From Planococcus citri (Eukaryota > Arthropoda > Insecta > Hemiptera > Pseudococcidae): a stretch of 64,000 nt of DNA. Location: positions 82,361,469-82,425,468 of the forward strand of contig NC_088677.1 of the NCBI RefSeq assembly GCF_950023065.1, given 5' to 3'. The translations under genes and the position numbers were made by a program. The first letter of the stretch is position 1. The number at the start of each line of letters is the position of its first letter. Of the stretch, positions 12,204-23,990 are shown piece after piece. Below the pieces are notes generated by a model. That model worked only from the letters and a program-made list of their open reading frames with translations, was not told the origin of the DNA and made no database searches.

Positions 12204-12514
12204 AATCGAAAACGAACATCATTCACGAAACAAAAATCGAAAATCATTTAACTTAATGGGAGATAATTCCCACACAACGAAGCATTGCATAATCAGACGA
12301 AAACGAAGACATCAAGGCGACATAGGTACTACGAACAGATAGGCGCAACTTTATAAATACAAACAGCATCATATTTCAAAAAATACGAGAAAAACATCGC
12401 ACTTCGCCAAAAATTAGGCTCACACAACGAATAATCGATAAAAAATTCAAAAAGACATCGCAATAATTCATTAAAAATTCATAAAATTCACGAATCCATG
12501 CCGGAATAATGTAT

Positions 12515-12531
12515 CCGGCTCGCGAGGACCA
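12515..12531 (-). other. Primer-binding site of the BEL/Pao element
   Basis: Three bases inside the 5' LTR the minus strand reads TGGTCCTCGCGAGCCGG. The leading TGG pairs with a tRNA CCA end. TGGTCCT and GAGCCGG resemble the 3' end of eukaryotic tRNA-Tyr apart from an extra base. The tRNA identity is from memory and tentative. Confidence 0.6.
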
Positions 12532-12534
12532 AAA

Positions 12535-12865
12535 TGTTCTCTCATAACGAAGACAAAAAATTCAACGCATTGAGTCGAAAATTACGACGACAACGAAGAC
12601 GAAAAAAGCAACACGACTTTTCTGTACACAGATTTACAAGTGGACTGTATTTCACAACATTTACAAAAGCATTAGATACTGTACATAAAAACTAAACTAG
12701 ACACATAGAAACGTATTTCCACCCTCAACCAATCAGATTGCAGAGAGTAAAATCTCATACCACCACTGCAGAACCGGATAGCGGAAATACCTACCAACTA
12801 ACCAACTAAAACCCAAACATAAAAAACTACAAAAAATACTACGAATACCTACGAATACGTAAACA
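12535..12865 (-). repeat. 5' LTR of the BEL/Pao element
   Basis: It is 331 bp, starts TGTTCTCTCAT and ends CGTAAACA on the plus strand, and is followed by the AGCAC target duplicate. It should carry the promoter of the element for minus-strand transcription. Confidence 0.97.
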
Positions 12866-12870
12866 AGCAC

Positions 12871-13070
12871 ATCTACAGCGGAATAACAGGACCTCACATA
12901 CTATAGGCCTAAGCAAACAGAGGGCAGACATATGACATAATATTACCCAGTAGTCTGTAAGGTGTTTTTGCTCTCCAGTAAACACCTGACTAGTGCCAGC
13001 CGAGAGCCCAAACCTCTACTCATCACTGCATTAAACAGCTTCTGCGCTTTGGCAAACACCATGGAGCTTG
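12871..13070. other. Unassigned flank of the BEL/Pao element
   Basis: About 200 bp of more balanced base composition. No open frame, tRNA or repeat partner was recognised within the window. Confidence 0.4.
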
Positions 13071-14726
13071 CCAACAAACCATCTCGACTTTCAGTTTGAG
13101 GTCGAGTTTTGATCGAGTAGAAATCTGCAAATATTTTTGATCATTTTTTTGGCGATTTTGAGAATTGACAAAAAATATAAAAATAATCGACTGATAGTTT
13201 TCAACAATTTTTTAAAAAATGTAAGATTGATGGAAACTTGATCCCAAATCATCCTTTATTGTAGTACTTGAATCGATCACAATTTCATGATGAAAATTCA
13301 AATCGATTTCAGGTCGATTTCTTGCTGAGGACCTAAACTTGACTGCAAATGTTTGTTGATTTTTTTTTCTCTATAGGCATCAATTATGCAAACAAAGTTG
13401 AAGTCAATTATCGGACGATTTTTACCAAGTCATAAAAATGATATGAAAATCGATTAAAAATTGTTCTAAATTTGTGATATCGTAATTGATGCCTTTTTTA
13501 AAATTTCAATGCTGGATCGATTTTTTACCAATTTTTTGCTCAAATTAAAATATGTAAAAAATCGATTCAACATTGTTGCAAAATGGTAGTAAAATTGATT
13601 ACTTTTTAAATCATAAGTTGAATCTATTTTTCATCAATTTTTTGTCAAAATGATGAGACTATGAAAACTTGATTTGAAAATATCTATCGATATTGCCTTG
13701 AAAATAGACATTAATTTAGCACATAAAAGTTGAAGTTGATTTTAAGCCGATTATCACTTAGAAATGAAAATGGTGTGAAAATTAATTAAAAATTAATGCA
13801 TATTTGTGCTGTTGTAGTCAATTGTTTTTTTAAGCTTCAAAATTTGAATCAATTTTTCATTGATTTTTTGATGAATTGAAAATAGTCAAAACTTGTCACA
13901 AAATATTCATCAATTTTTTTCTTAAAAATATAAAATTTTTTCTGCACATTGAAGTTGGAGTTGATTTTGACTCATTTTTGCTGAGAAATGAAAATAGTAT
14001 GAAAATCGCTTCAAAATTTTATGGTTGATTAACAGCACAGTAGTAGTAAAAGTAGACCAAAAATTGATAAAAAATAGACATCAATTATTTATCGCTGACA
14101 TCAATTTACTACTCACAGATAAAGAGTGTAGCAAAAACTATAAGTAGTTTTTCAAAAAACTTCAATGTTGAAGAAAAGAAGTGTTATAACATTTCACATC
14201 ATTTCTAAGGGGTCATCTAGATCTTATTTTTGAGTCAAGAAAGAGTCGAGGTACAGGGATTTTTCCCATCAAATCATTTTAAATATCAATTCACAATATA
14301 ATATTATGTACTTATTTGCATTAATATGCACTAGAATATGAAGAGCAATTTTCTGAAGATTTAAGGTCGTTTTTCATAAGCTCGACACAAAATTGATCAG
14401 AAAAATGTGTCGATAGAATGTACTCAAAACCATTGACACAGATATATTGAGTCAATTTTGCATCAAATCATAAAAAAGTGTTGAAAAATCAACTGAAAAA
14501 CTACACACACTCTTCAAATTATCGACACAAAATATGTGGTGATGCTCAATATGAAATATGCTTGATGGTAAATTTGGGTCAATTTTATACCGATAATGTT
14601 TGAGAATAGGTTGATTTTATGCCGATAAAAATGATGAAAAGGAAATAAATTAGTTCAAATTTGACTTAAAATTTGAGTCAACTCGACCCTATTTTTTTTC
14701 AAGATTGTGTCAAGGTGGTTTGTTGG
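13071..14726. mobile_element. Non-coding terminal-inverted-repeat element, 1.66 kb
   Basis: The left end is CCAACAAACCATCTCGAC. The right end is TGTCAAGGTGGTTTGTTGG, close to its inverse. Between them lie many imperfect repeats built on 'tgaaaatcgattaaaaatt' and 'aattttttgatcaa'-like words, with no coding frame. No target duplication could be fixed. It is probably a non-autonomous DNA transposon, with internal low-complexity expansion. Confidence 0.55.
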
Positions 14727-14837
14727 GATGAGCACCAGATCTGTCTCATCAGTACCTAGGTAGGGGAGCAACAGTGTTATCAATTTTTCTCTCCCTCTCA
14801 TTCACATAAACTCTAAATTTGGACCTATTCCTTTATA

Positions 14838-15048
14838 CAGGGTGGCCAGAAATATCGGGTACCCCTAAGAAAGTTTTTCATTAAAAATATAGGTTCGCAA
14901 CGTGAAATAGATGCATATGATTGGTGGAATGTTATCTCTCCAGTCCAACAACCAATCATGTGTTATCATTATTATCATTCACTGTGACCAACCGATGTAT
15001 TTAGTTAGAAAACTTTTTTAGGGGTACCCAATATTTCTGGCCACCCTG
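14838..15048. mobile_element. 211-bp TA-flanked miniature element, family C
   Basis: The ends CAGGGTGGCCAGAAATAT and ATATTTCTGGCCACCCTG are inverted repeats flanked by TA on both sides, as for Tc1/mariner-type elements. Both ends also carry GGGTACCC-like blocks. Two related copies lie at 61022-61205 and 61655-61865. There is no coding capacity. Confidence 0.85.
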
Positions 15049-15139
15049 TATATAGTCAATTACTTACCTGGACTTGATAGAGTTTTTGAATAGGCAGAAT
15101 TTCTAGTTTTTGAAAATTGTTTTTTGTACTTTCCCCCCT

Positions 15140-16880
15140 TTTTTACCTACAATGCTTCTAACTGCCCATTTTTGTAGAATATGGATAGGCTCTAAGTGAC
15201 AGTCCGCTGCCCCCCCCCCAGATGAACAAGCCATACTGGAGCACAGATTGATAGAGAGTATAATAAATTTTTACCATGTGTTCAGTGCCAAAATGTTGTG
15301 CCATTAAGTGAATCAAATAGTTTAGTTTTCTAAGTTTAGTTTGTAAGTATAAACTCTGTTCTTTCCAGATCAATTTGGAATCAATCATTATTCCAAGGTA
15401 CTGAGTTGACTCAACTTGTGATGGGGCATGCAGCCTCATGGAGCCCCACAATCAGGGCTTTCATGCATGTAGCACTAAAGTTGGCCTGAGAATATTCTCA
15501 ATGCGCATAATCTGAGAATATTCGCAAATATTCGCAAAAATATTCACAAATGCTTGGAGAATATTCTCTCAAAAAAATAAAAATCATGACTTTTTTCAAA
15601 AAATTTAAAGATTTTTCTACAATTTTCCACAATTTACAAGTTATACCACTACTTTTCTTTATAAATTTCCAATTTTCTTTAATAATTTGAAACCTCTTCA
15701 TGGAAAGTTTCCTATTATCTCTAAACTAAGCAATAATGTTCTAATTTTTTGAAAAGAATCTGCGGAATATGCGCATATTCTTGCGCATGCGCAAGCAAAA
15801 AAAGAATATTCGTGAATTTGCCCAACACTATGTAGCACCTAGACCCCAGCTCAGGGGAAACCCTATAGCCAAAACTTAACAATTTTGATTTGGACGAATT
15901 TGGTTTTAATTTATGTTGCCAGAACCAGCCTCCCAATAATTTCAAATCTTCATTAATAAACTTAATAAGATCATCTTGATTGTTGGCCCTATTTACTAAA
16001 GTTGTATCGTCTGCAAATCCATATACCTAATGTCCCATTTAATTTTAGTTTGAAAATGTCATTAATGTAAATTGAAAAGAGGATTGGTCCTAGTATGCTG
16101 CTCTGTGGTACCCCATGCACTACAGGTAAGAAATTCCCAATTTTATTCTCAACTTTAACAGCTTGAGTTCTTCCCTCCAGGTAGGATCTGAACCAGTCAT
16201 GCTGCACACCCCTTATCCCACAGTTCCAGAGCTTCTGTAAAAGAATCCCAACATCAAATGTGTCAAATGCCTTACTGAGATCGAGGTATGCTGCCTCAAC
16301 ACTATCACCCGCATCTAGACCATCGACTACCTCAGTAATATGATCAAACAGAGCATCACTGGTACTCTTTCCAGACAAAAATCCATACTTCTATTTTGAA
16401 AAGAAATCTTTTGTATGCAGGAAATTTAAAATTCGATTTTTTACAACTTTTTCAAAAATTTTTAATACTACTGAAAGAAGGGAGATTGGCCTGTAATGTT
16501 CCATAAATAATTTACTCTTGTTCTTATGAACAGGGACAATTACAATGGCATTTTTCAGAGACCATGGAAATCTTCCTTGATTTATTGATTTGTTTAGGAT
16601 GTCAGCAATAACTGGTGCCAAAATAACAGAATTTTCATTAACATAAACAGTTTTGCCGGAATCAAAATTTGATTTTTGAAAATTTGCCAAAAATTGAAAA
16701 AGGCACTTTAGCAATTGAAATTTTGACAGGTGATGAATTTTTGGCTGCTCTTTCGATCTACCTTTGTACGGTTTAAAACATTTTATGCTAGTCCTATGTT
16801 GGAACGCAAAATCTGCAATTTCGGCTGACCTGTCAATCAAAAATGGCCGCCATTTTGTAAGTAGGGCCATTTTTTTTTTG
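15140..16880 (-). pseudogene. Decayed LINE reverse transcriptase (Jockey/CR1-like)
   Basis: Broken minus-strand frames spell a non-LTR reverse transcriptase in order. 16870-16391 has an N-terminal RT part with HYRPISLLSVVLKIFEKVV. 16378-15989 has LDLSKAFDTFD and GVPQSSILGPILF, where the family norm is GVPQGS. A frameshift follows where the xADD active site should stand (it reads ICRRYN). 15945-15845 has the LKPNSSKSKLLSF thumb region. 15451-15158 has STQYLGIMIDS and QYGLFIWGG. No endonuclease domain was found, so the copy is 5' truncated. It is further split by the hAT-like insertion at 15476-15830. Confidence 0.9.
15468..15838. mobile_element. hAT-like miniature element inside the LINE
   Basis: A 355-bp insertion (15476-15830) is flanked by a perfect 8-bp duplication TGTAGCAC (15468-15475 and 15831-15838). 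Its ends are TAAAGTTGGCC and GCCCAACACTA, imperfect inverted repeats in the style of hAT elements (TAGTGTTGGG). The interior is rich in GAATATTC and GCGCATGCGC words. Removing it with one target copy rejoins the LINE sequence. Confidence 0.88.
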
Positions 16881-17476
16881 AGGACAAGAGCTAGAAATGT
16901 TCCTTAGGATCCCCCTTTAAGAAAAAAGGTGTTCCGGAGGATCGGCACTCGGTGCATGTTATCATTGTTATCAATGTTATCACACTCGTAGGTTTGCGTT
17001 TTAGGCTGAAAATGCGACAAACCGTAGTAATTATTACATTTTTTGCCGCAAGAAAAAGGCAAGTAAACACGCATAGCGTGCACTGTATAGTGTATATCAA
17101 GATTGTGTATGCAATATGCATAATGCAACAAGTAAGTATAACACGTAATTAAGATAAGTATACGTCGCGTCGCGATGCATGCTTTTTGTCTCCCGTTAAA
17201 AAACGTGAATCATATGTCAATTCGAATTACTAGTTTTATCCCCTGACACTCTTGTTTACGTGCTCTTTAGAAAGTACCTACATAAATTATATTGTGTATT
17301 TTGTATTTTGTATTTTTTTTTTTTTATTGCGAAGGACGTCGTTCTGGAGTGGACGGTGTCAGTGTCTATTTTTTTGTTTTGATCATAAAACTGCAACATT
17401 CGTGTGAGTTGAACATCGTGGAATAATTTTTGAACCCATGCGGCTTTGTAAGGGATGAGACCCAAAACTTTTCAAG
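16881..17476. other. Unassigned DNA between LINE and family D element
   Basis: No gene is supported. Frames of 60-76 codons on both strands overlap each other and have no protein-like motif. Short CG-containing words near 17161-17180 stand out only by composition. Confidence 0.4.
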
Positions 17477-18086
17477 TAAGGTGCACCGGGGGAAGTTGGA
17501 ATTTGGGGTAAGTTAGAAAACTTGCTCTAGCGCCTAGAGGTTTGTATCTGGTGAAGTGCCACTAAAGGTGACTTGAGGGTACCACTCCTACTTCATCACG
17601 GCATAAAAATTTTCGCGATTTAGTTTCATTTTAGATGTCTTTGGTTCAATTGTATTTTGTTGTTGTTTTGAACTTATTTTGAATTTGGTCTAAAATACAG
17701 ACTTTCCATTTCTTAGTTTTTCGCATATAGCGGACGAACCGTGCGTCCTAGTGAAAATCTGATGAGAGTGATCTCAAAGAGAATTAAATTCTCTACAATT
17801 TTGTTTCTGTGCAATTTTTCTAGGACGCTCGGTTTGTGATCTACGCCTCTGCAAAGTTTAGCCTGTTCTGACTTCCCCCAGTTGGGGAAAGTCAGAACAG
17901 TTTGTATTTTATTCCACTGAGCAAAAGCTACTGGGTCAATCGCGCTCAAATTTTCACCATAGGTTAAGAACCCTTATGGGAACCTACATAATAAATTTGA
18001 TCCATATTGGTTCATTAGAAGGGGAGTAACAGCTGGTCAAAGTTGAAATTGCGAAAAATCATTCTGACTTGCCCCGGTGCACCTTA
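17477..18086. mobile_element. 606-bp TA-flanked miniature element, family D
   Basis: The ends AGGTGCACCGGGGGAAGT and a right end finishing CCCCGGTGCACCT are inverted repeats, bracketed by TA (17477-17478 and 18085-18086). The word 'gacttaccccg' or its variants recurs inside in both directions. A partial copy in the opposite orientation lies at about 22315-22735. There is no transposase. Confidence 0.85.
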
Positions 18087-18980
18087 ATGAATATTTGTTC
18101 ATTTCGAAGATTTTTTTCACTGAAAAATACTAAATAAGCGAATCTTTAAAATGTATTTGGGGTACGAAATACCTGTGATTTTTTTTTAATGATTTCGCCC
18201 CTTTCCGTGCTCGTTGCCGAGAAAAAAATTCTAATTGGTATTTTGAAGTTTGTAATACGAAAAGACGCTATTTAAAGCATGAAAAGAATGAGGGTTATAA
18301 TTTTATCACTTTTAATTCCTCGCTTTTAATTACAAAGTTGCTTGCTCAGGTACACGGTTCCGCTTTCAACAAATATCTTTGCTTTGCCTCAATAATATGT
18401 ATTTTACAAATGGCACTATAAAATCCGCTTTGTCGTCGTAATTTCTCAATTTTTACTCGTATTCTTGCGAACCGACGACGACGACGAGACAGTGAGACAC
18501 GATTGTGTAACAATTTCACATCAGCTTCTGCGTTTTAGCTTTTTTTTTTTTCATCGAGTCGTTTGAATAGACGGTAGGTAACAACCGTGTAATTATTTGG
18601 TATGGTTACCTGCTGTGGTCTTGTAATTGTTTTAAATGTGTGGGCATTTTAATTGAAAAAGGATGATGTTGGGCTTGATTGTCCAAATTCTTGAAATCAT
18701 CGTAGATACGTATTTAAAACCAAAACGCAAATAAAAGCTCTTAGTTAAAAAAAAAATCGAATTACCGAGAGTGGATTATTCACAATTTCAACTTTCCAGC
18801 ATATAATTTAAAATACTCCCAAATATCTACTTATTTTTTTTAATTGAGCTTAAAAGTTTGAAAGTTGAACTTATACAGTATGACACAAAAGTAGTGTTCG
18901 GTGGCTTTTATTTCTAAGTGGAAAGAGCTAGCGAGCGAATGAAGCGGCGTTGAGTAGGGAAAAATAAGGGCTTTCAAAAG
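18087..18980. other. Unassigned DNA
   Basis: No coding, RNA or repeat feature is supported. A short run of CGACGACGACG near 18474-18490 is simple sequence. Confidence 0.4.
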
Positions 18981-19014
18981 CGGCCTTGAAAATTTCAGGC
19001 CCATGCACAGGGTG

Positions 19015-19385
19015 TCCACAAATTGTAAAACCGGTTTGGTCAAAAAATTCAAATCGGTTTTTATTGGTGCAATGTATTTTTCACACCAAGGCGACAAAAA
19101 CGTGATATGAATTTTCCGAAACCGGTTCATTAATTTGCAACCAGTTAACAAAAAATACCCAAAAATTGTAGATAGAGAAAAAAGCTTGAAACAAAAATTG
19201 ATGAGCGTGAAAAATTACACAGTTCTGTGTAATCATATTTTGAAACCGGTTCACTGGTTCGCATTTAGCAACCAGTATTTGACAATCAACTAAAAATTGG
19301 AGATAGAGAAAAAAGTGTGAAACAAAAGTTGTAGAGCGTGAAAAATTGAACCGTTTTTGCCGATTGGATTTTGAAACCGGTTCGT
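19015..19385. repeat. Imperfect direct repeats with ACCGGTTC motifs
   Basis: Units of about 125 bp recur, each holding GAAACCGGTTC, 'agatagagaaaaaag', 'tgaaacaaaa' and 'gagcgtgaaaaatt'. ACCGGT is itself palindromic. The units are diverged and non-coding. They may be an old satellite remnant or the inside of a transposon. Confidence 0.6.
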
Positions 19386-20440
19386 TAATAAGAGTTGTTC
19401 GCCTTATTTCATCAAAATGATAATTTAATTCAGATTCGTTTAGCAGAGATATTTAAATTACGTTAATGCGTTATTTGAATATTTCAGAGTTATTTTATAA
19501 AGTTTTCACGAGTTGTTTATGAGTTATTTTCACGAATTCACGAGTTATTTTATAGAGAGTTATTTAGATGGAATTTACAATCAATACCGCGAATACCGAG
19601 AATAAAACCAATGATCGAACCAATAATAGATATTTTAAACAGCTATTGTCATGGTTAAGTTTCCACGCTAGAAGTGGTACAGACAGAAAATAAGAAAGAC
19701 ACAGGCAAGATGCCTGTGCGTTTGTACATCTGATATGCCAACGAATCAGCATACCAATCGAGGTGACTTAACTCCAGAGAGCTCGAGATTCCGATGCTAA
19801 GTAAAGATCTTATTTTTCGCGATGTACCTGGTAGCTACCAGAAAACATCGCGTCTATTAGAAACGCCCACTTTACCACACTTCCAGTTTAAGGGTTGTTC
19901 TTTTAGAAGAAGGAGAACAGATCGCACTTTCTCCTCTCAGGGATGATTATCATCATTTCCCCTACTGTGTTGATTACGAGAATAACTGCTAGGCAGTTGG
20001 GCCATACTTGTACCTTACAACTTCCGCTCAAATACACGGATGTGTATGAAAATGGTGATTTGTAGAAATCTCCCCCTCCTGCCTATTATGGCATTTTGGC
20101 TGTCATTGTGGTAACTTCAGAAAAACAATTCATGTGACAATTTATTGTAGAGTACAAAAATGTATTTGTAAAAAATTGAAAAACTCATGTTAGGAGAAAA
20201 AATAATCATCATCTGAGAAAACAAAACAAAAAATCCCCAAAACATAGTAACACCACTCTAAAATACACATCTGACATCATCCTGCAGAAAAGAACACGTG
20301 ATATTGTCTGATTGTATAGCATTTTTTTTTCAAAACATGTTCTGAATTCTGATTTTACATAAAAAACTGTCAACTTTGAACATCAGTGGTATAAGAAAAC
20401 ATTGAGATAAATAAAAACCAAATTTGGAATTTTTTACAAG
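19386..20440. other. Unassigned DNA with one strong hairpin
   Basis: A stem of CGCGATGT (19818-19825) with ACATCGCG (19845-19852) encloses CTGGTAGCTACCAG, itself a perfect palindrome. The surrounding 300 bp is less AT-rich than its neighbours. It does not match the major snRNAs or tRNA forms I know. A non-coding RNA or an old LTR are both possible. Confidence 0.35.
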
Positions 20441-20780
20441 CAAAATTTGAAATCCCCCACCCATACGAACCTACGACTCACCTTCCACCTTCACCACAAA
20501 AAATGACTCCGGATTCAAATTCTAGGACTTCGAAAACATATTATTTGACATATTACACAATAATGTAGGAAAAATTTGAAATATTTCCTCTCCCCATGCC
20601 TCACCCCCCACTCCTACCAAAAAATAACTCTAAATTCGGATTCTACGACCTTGAAAACATATTATTCGACATATTACACAATAGTTTTGTGAAAAATTTG
20701 AAATGTTCTCCTCCCCACGCCTCACCCCCCACTCCTACAAAAAAAATAACTCCAGATTCGGATTCTACGACCTCCAAAAC

Positions 20781-22156
20781 ATATCGCACCTCTGGAGTAA
20801 TAAGGTCACATCTCAAAAAAAATTGATTTTGATGTTTTTGCATTTTTGGGGTTTGTATGACCTCCCTCAAACAAAAATTACACTTTGAGTTGGGTACGTT
20901 ATCTAGATCTCGTAAAAAACGCAAATGGCCTAACTCAAAATCTCAACAACATTGCAAGTTGTTTGGAGTTATAAGGGCACATCTCAAAAAACTCCACCTT
21001 TTTTGAACAAATTTCATACATACAAAGTGTTAACAAATAGTTTTGATTGTTTTGAATGTTTGTCAGTTTGAAATAGTCACAAGGAGTGCATTTTTTATTG
21101 GTTTGTACCAAATGGAAAAAATTTTTAAATTGATCACTTTTCAGAAAAATGAATTTACACATATCACGTAATTTTAGTTTTTTGAGAAAAACTCAAAAAC
21201 TAAGCACTCTAGAAAAAAACTAATGACATTATGTCGATTGGAAATTTAATTCTCTACAACTTTGATATCATGAAATTTTTTTGGACGCTTCCTTTCGACT
21301 CCACATCAACTTTAATGGAAGGTTATAACTCAAAATGTTTTCCAAACATTGAAATATTTCCTCTTTAAGATTTTATTTTTCAAAGTGTTCTTATCGATGG
21401 CTTGGTATAAATACCACGTAAGTCCAAAATCCTATATTTTTCAGGAGAACAAAAAAACGTCTAAAACATTCATATTTTGTTATTTGCAGTTTTAGATTGC
21501 ATTATTATGTTTTAGAGGTCTTAATGGTATGGCCTAATGATATTTTACAGGTTGATAAAATAAAATTAGTTGATTAAAGCGCTTTGGAAGGACATACGAG
21601 GTTTCTAGAGACGACATACGAGATTTTCATCGTACTTACGTACGACTTACGTGGTTTTTAACAAGGACTTACGAGGTTTTCAAATTTACAATTGATGAAA
21701 TTCATGTACTTACCTCGTAAGTCGGACTTACGAGTTTTTTAATGTTGGATTTTCGCCGATTAGAGCGCTAGGATGCGTTTTAGACTTACGAGGTTTTTAA
21801 ATTCGGATTCCTCGTTGTTTTTTACTAAAGAAACCACAAAAAAAGCATTTTCGAAAAAATCTGGACTTACGAGGTTTTTATACCAAGCCATCGTTATACT
21901 AAATGAAGGTAGGATACCAGATCTTTAAAATGAGTTGCTATTCATTCCTCACAATTATAAGATTTTATTTTTCAAAGTGTTCTTATACTAAATGAAGGTA
22001 GAATACCAGATCTTTAAAATGAGTTGCTATTCATTCCTCACAATTAATTATAAGTTGATAAAAATAATGAATCACGTTTTAAAAAAAAAGAAAATCACTC
22101 TCCTGTAAAATTTCACTTTTTTGAGATGTGACCTTATTACTCCCGAGGTGCGATAT
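20781..22156 (+). mobile_element. Miniature DNA transposon, family A, with nested insertion
   Basis: The ends CGCACCTCTGGAGTAATAAG and CTTATTACTCCCGAGGTGCG are inverted repeats of about 36 bp, bounded by ATAT at 20781-20784 and 22153-22156. Uninterrupted units of the host tandem array read AACATATTATTCGAC, so the flanks fit one ATAT target duplicated on insertion. The copy is enlarged by a nested element (21395-21893) and by a duplication of about 90 bp around 21959-22045. Confidence 0.88.
21391..21897. mobile_element. 499-bp nested miniature element, family B
   Basis: The ends CGATGGCTTGGTATAAA and TTTATACCAAGCCATCG are perfect inverted repeats flanked by TTAT (21391-21394 and 21894-21897). 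The site reads TTCTTATACT in the neighbouring duplicate, which gives the empty target. The inside contains at least six variants of ACTTACGAGGTTTTT in either direction. Confidence 0.88.
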
Positions 22157-22314
22157 CAATCGACATATTACACAATAACGTAGGAAAAATTTGGAATTGC
22201 CCCCTCCCCACGCCTCACCCCCTACTCCTACAAAAAAAATACCTCTATATTCGGATTCTACGACCTCGAAAACATATTATTCTACGTATTACACATCGAT
22301 GAAGTCAAATCCTA

Positions 22315-22735
22315 ATTATAAATGTTCACTTTTCTGACTTACCCCATAGCACTAATTTAGGAGGTAAGTCAGAAAAAGCGATATAAATAATGAATAATTG
22401 AAAATTTTAAAAAATTGAATACTTGGGGTTTTACATTATTGTTTTATGAATACTTTCACTTATAATATCACTTTTACTGATCATTTCTTCTGAGGTAAAA
22501 AGCAGTTTGAAAAACACTGGTTACAATTTGAAATCAAATTCAAAACAGCAACTAAAAAAGAACCAATCAAAAGCCTGTAAAATGAAACTGGGTCGCAAAA
22601 TTTTTTATGCTGTGATGAAGTAGGGGTAGTACCCTCAAGTTACCCCTGGGTAGCGCTTCGGCAGATATAAGCCTCTAAGAGGTAGAGCAGTTTTTCTGAC
22701 TTACCCCGAATTCGGACTTCCCCCGGTGCACCTTA
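22315..22735 (-). mobile_element. Partial family D miniature element
   Basis: This is a reverse-orientation relative of 17479-18084, sharing 'ggacttcccccggtgcacct', the 'ccctcaagttac' block and 'tgctgtgatgaagtagg'. Its outer left end is not clear. Confidence 0.75.
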
Positions 22736-23990
22736 TATCGAGTTTACTCCTTGTCAAAAGCTATGGAGAAATGGGTGTAACGCTGGAAATACCAGATATG
22801 AGCCCATTTCCAGTGTGGTTCACTCAGAAGTTTCAAATGCACGTTCGTGTAAGACATTTTGTTTGCTTTCATCATTAATTAAACAATATTGACGAATTCT
22901 AAGTTTTTCACTGGTGCACAATCTTGGGAAGGTGAATGCACAATCTTAGGAAGGCATATGCCTAAGTTTGCGCATTTGACTTTTTTTGGTTTTTGGTCGA
23001 AATGTCAAAAACTAAATCAAATAAAAATTTTATTTCTGGGACAAATCATAGCCAAATGTTTGAAGAACCTGCTGTACAAATTTCAATATTCTAGCTCCTT
23101 TTCATAAAAAGTAGTGACTGTTTGAAAATTAGGTGCGCAAACTTAGGCACATTTACCCTATTCCCCTGAATAGGAAAATTGAAAATTACAATTTTCTGAC
23201 ATTCTGACTAAAAAAAACTCGAAGTAATTAGATAGGTAACACAAATTTCAATGCTCCATCATTTTTTTGAAGATTTGTGTGCAATTTTAATTTTTATGTG
23301 GAACTGTTGCCCATTTTTTTCACTTTTTTGGGACTAAATTTTGAAAAAACATGGTTTTTGACTCAAAAAACAGTCGTTTTTCTTTTCTTTTCCTCTTATT
23401 TGCTGGAAAATTTTCACAAATAGGCAACTAATTTATTTTTCAAAAGAATATTTCATCCTACTTAATAAACATATCACATGCTGCTCAAACACATCTCAAA
23501 AAAATTGAAAAATTATTCCCTCCAAACACATATGTTTGGAAGGATAAATTACTCAAAATTGATGGAAAAAAATTACTTCCCTAAAGGAGGCTCGATTGCC
23601 ATTTATGCATAATTTAAGACCTATTTTTAAACCTGCAGTGGTGGTGTACTCATTTAAAAGTAGTTGACAAACATCCCTTACCTATCAATACCAGTTATGT
23701 GGGGTAGGAGGAGGTAACGTTGCTGTGCAAATACAACATACCGTACCACCTAGACAGACACCTACCCCAGACATTCATCTTCCTGTTTAAATCATTAATT
23801 GTAGTTCTGTCTTTTCTGTCACAAAAGAATCTTTTCTTTTGTTGGGCTACATGTTCCAGCTATCAGCTTTCACTGCATTTTACCTCCGCTCTGTATAAGG
23901 CAAAGGCATAATTTTTAGTTTTGCCAATAGATGGCACTTGATTTTCAGGCTAATTCACCAGAATTCTTGCCTCATTGAGGTGACTTTTTT
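22736..23990. other. Unassigned AT-rich DNA
   Basis: No gene, RNA or repeat partner is supported. The plus-strand frames at 22889 and 23720 have no protein-like features. Confidence 0.4.

Larger units (their letters stand above)
6018..12870 (-). mobile_element. Complete BEL/Pao LTR retrotransposon
   Basis: Two 331-bp direct repeats bound the element (6023-6353 and 12535-12865). Each begins TG and ends CA, and AGCAC is duplicated on both sides (6018-6022 and 12866-12870) as the 5-bp target site. The LTRs differ by a single substitution (position 6232 versus 12744), so the insertion is recent. Read on the minus strand, the order is 5' LTR, primer-binding site, one gag-pol frame, polypurine tract, 3' LTR. 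Everything needed for autonomous movement appears intact. Confidence 0.97.
20500..22290. repeat. Tandem array of about 120-bp units, split by family A element
   Basis: Units containing 'ggattctacgacctcgaaaa', 'catattacacaata' and 'ctccccacgcctcaccccc' occur in succession at about 20500-20784 and resume at 22157-22290 after the insertion. The minus- and plus-strand frames here are repeat shadows. Confidence 0.8.
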
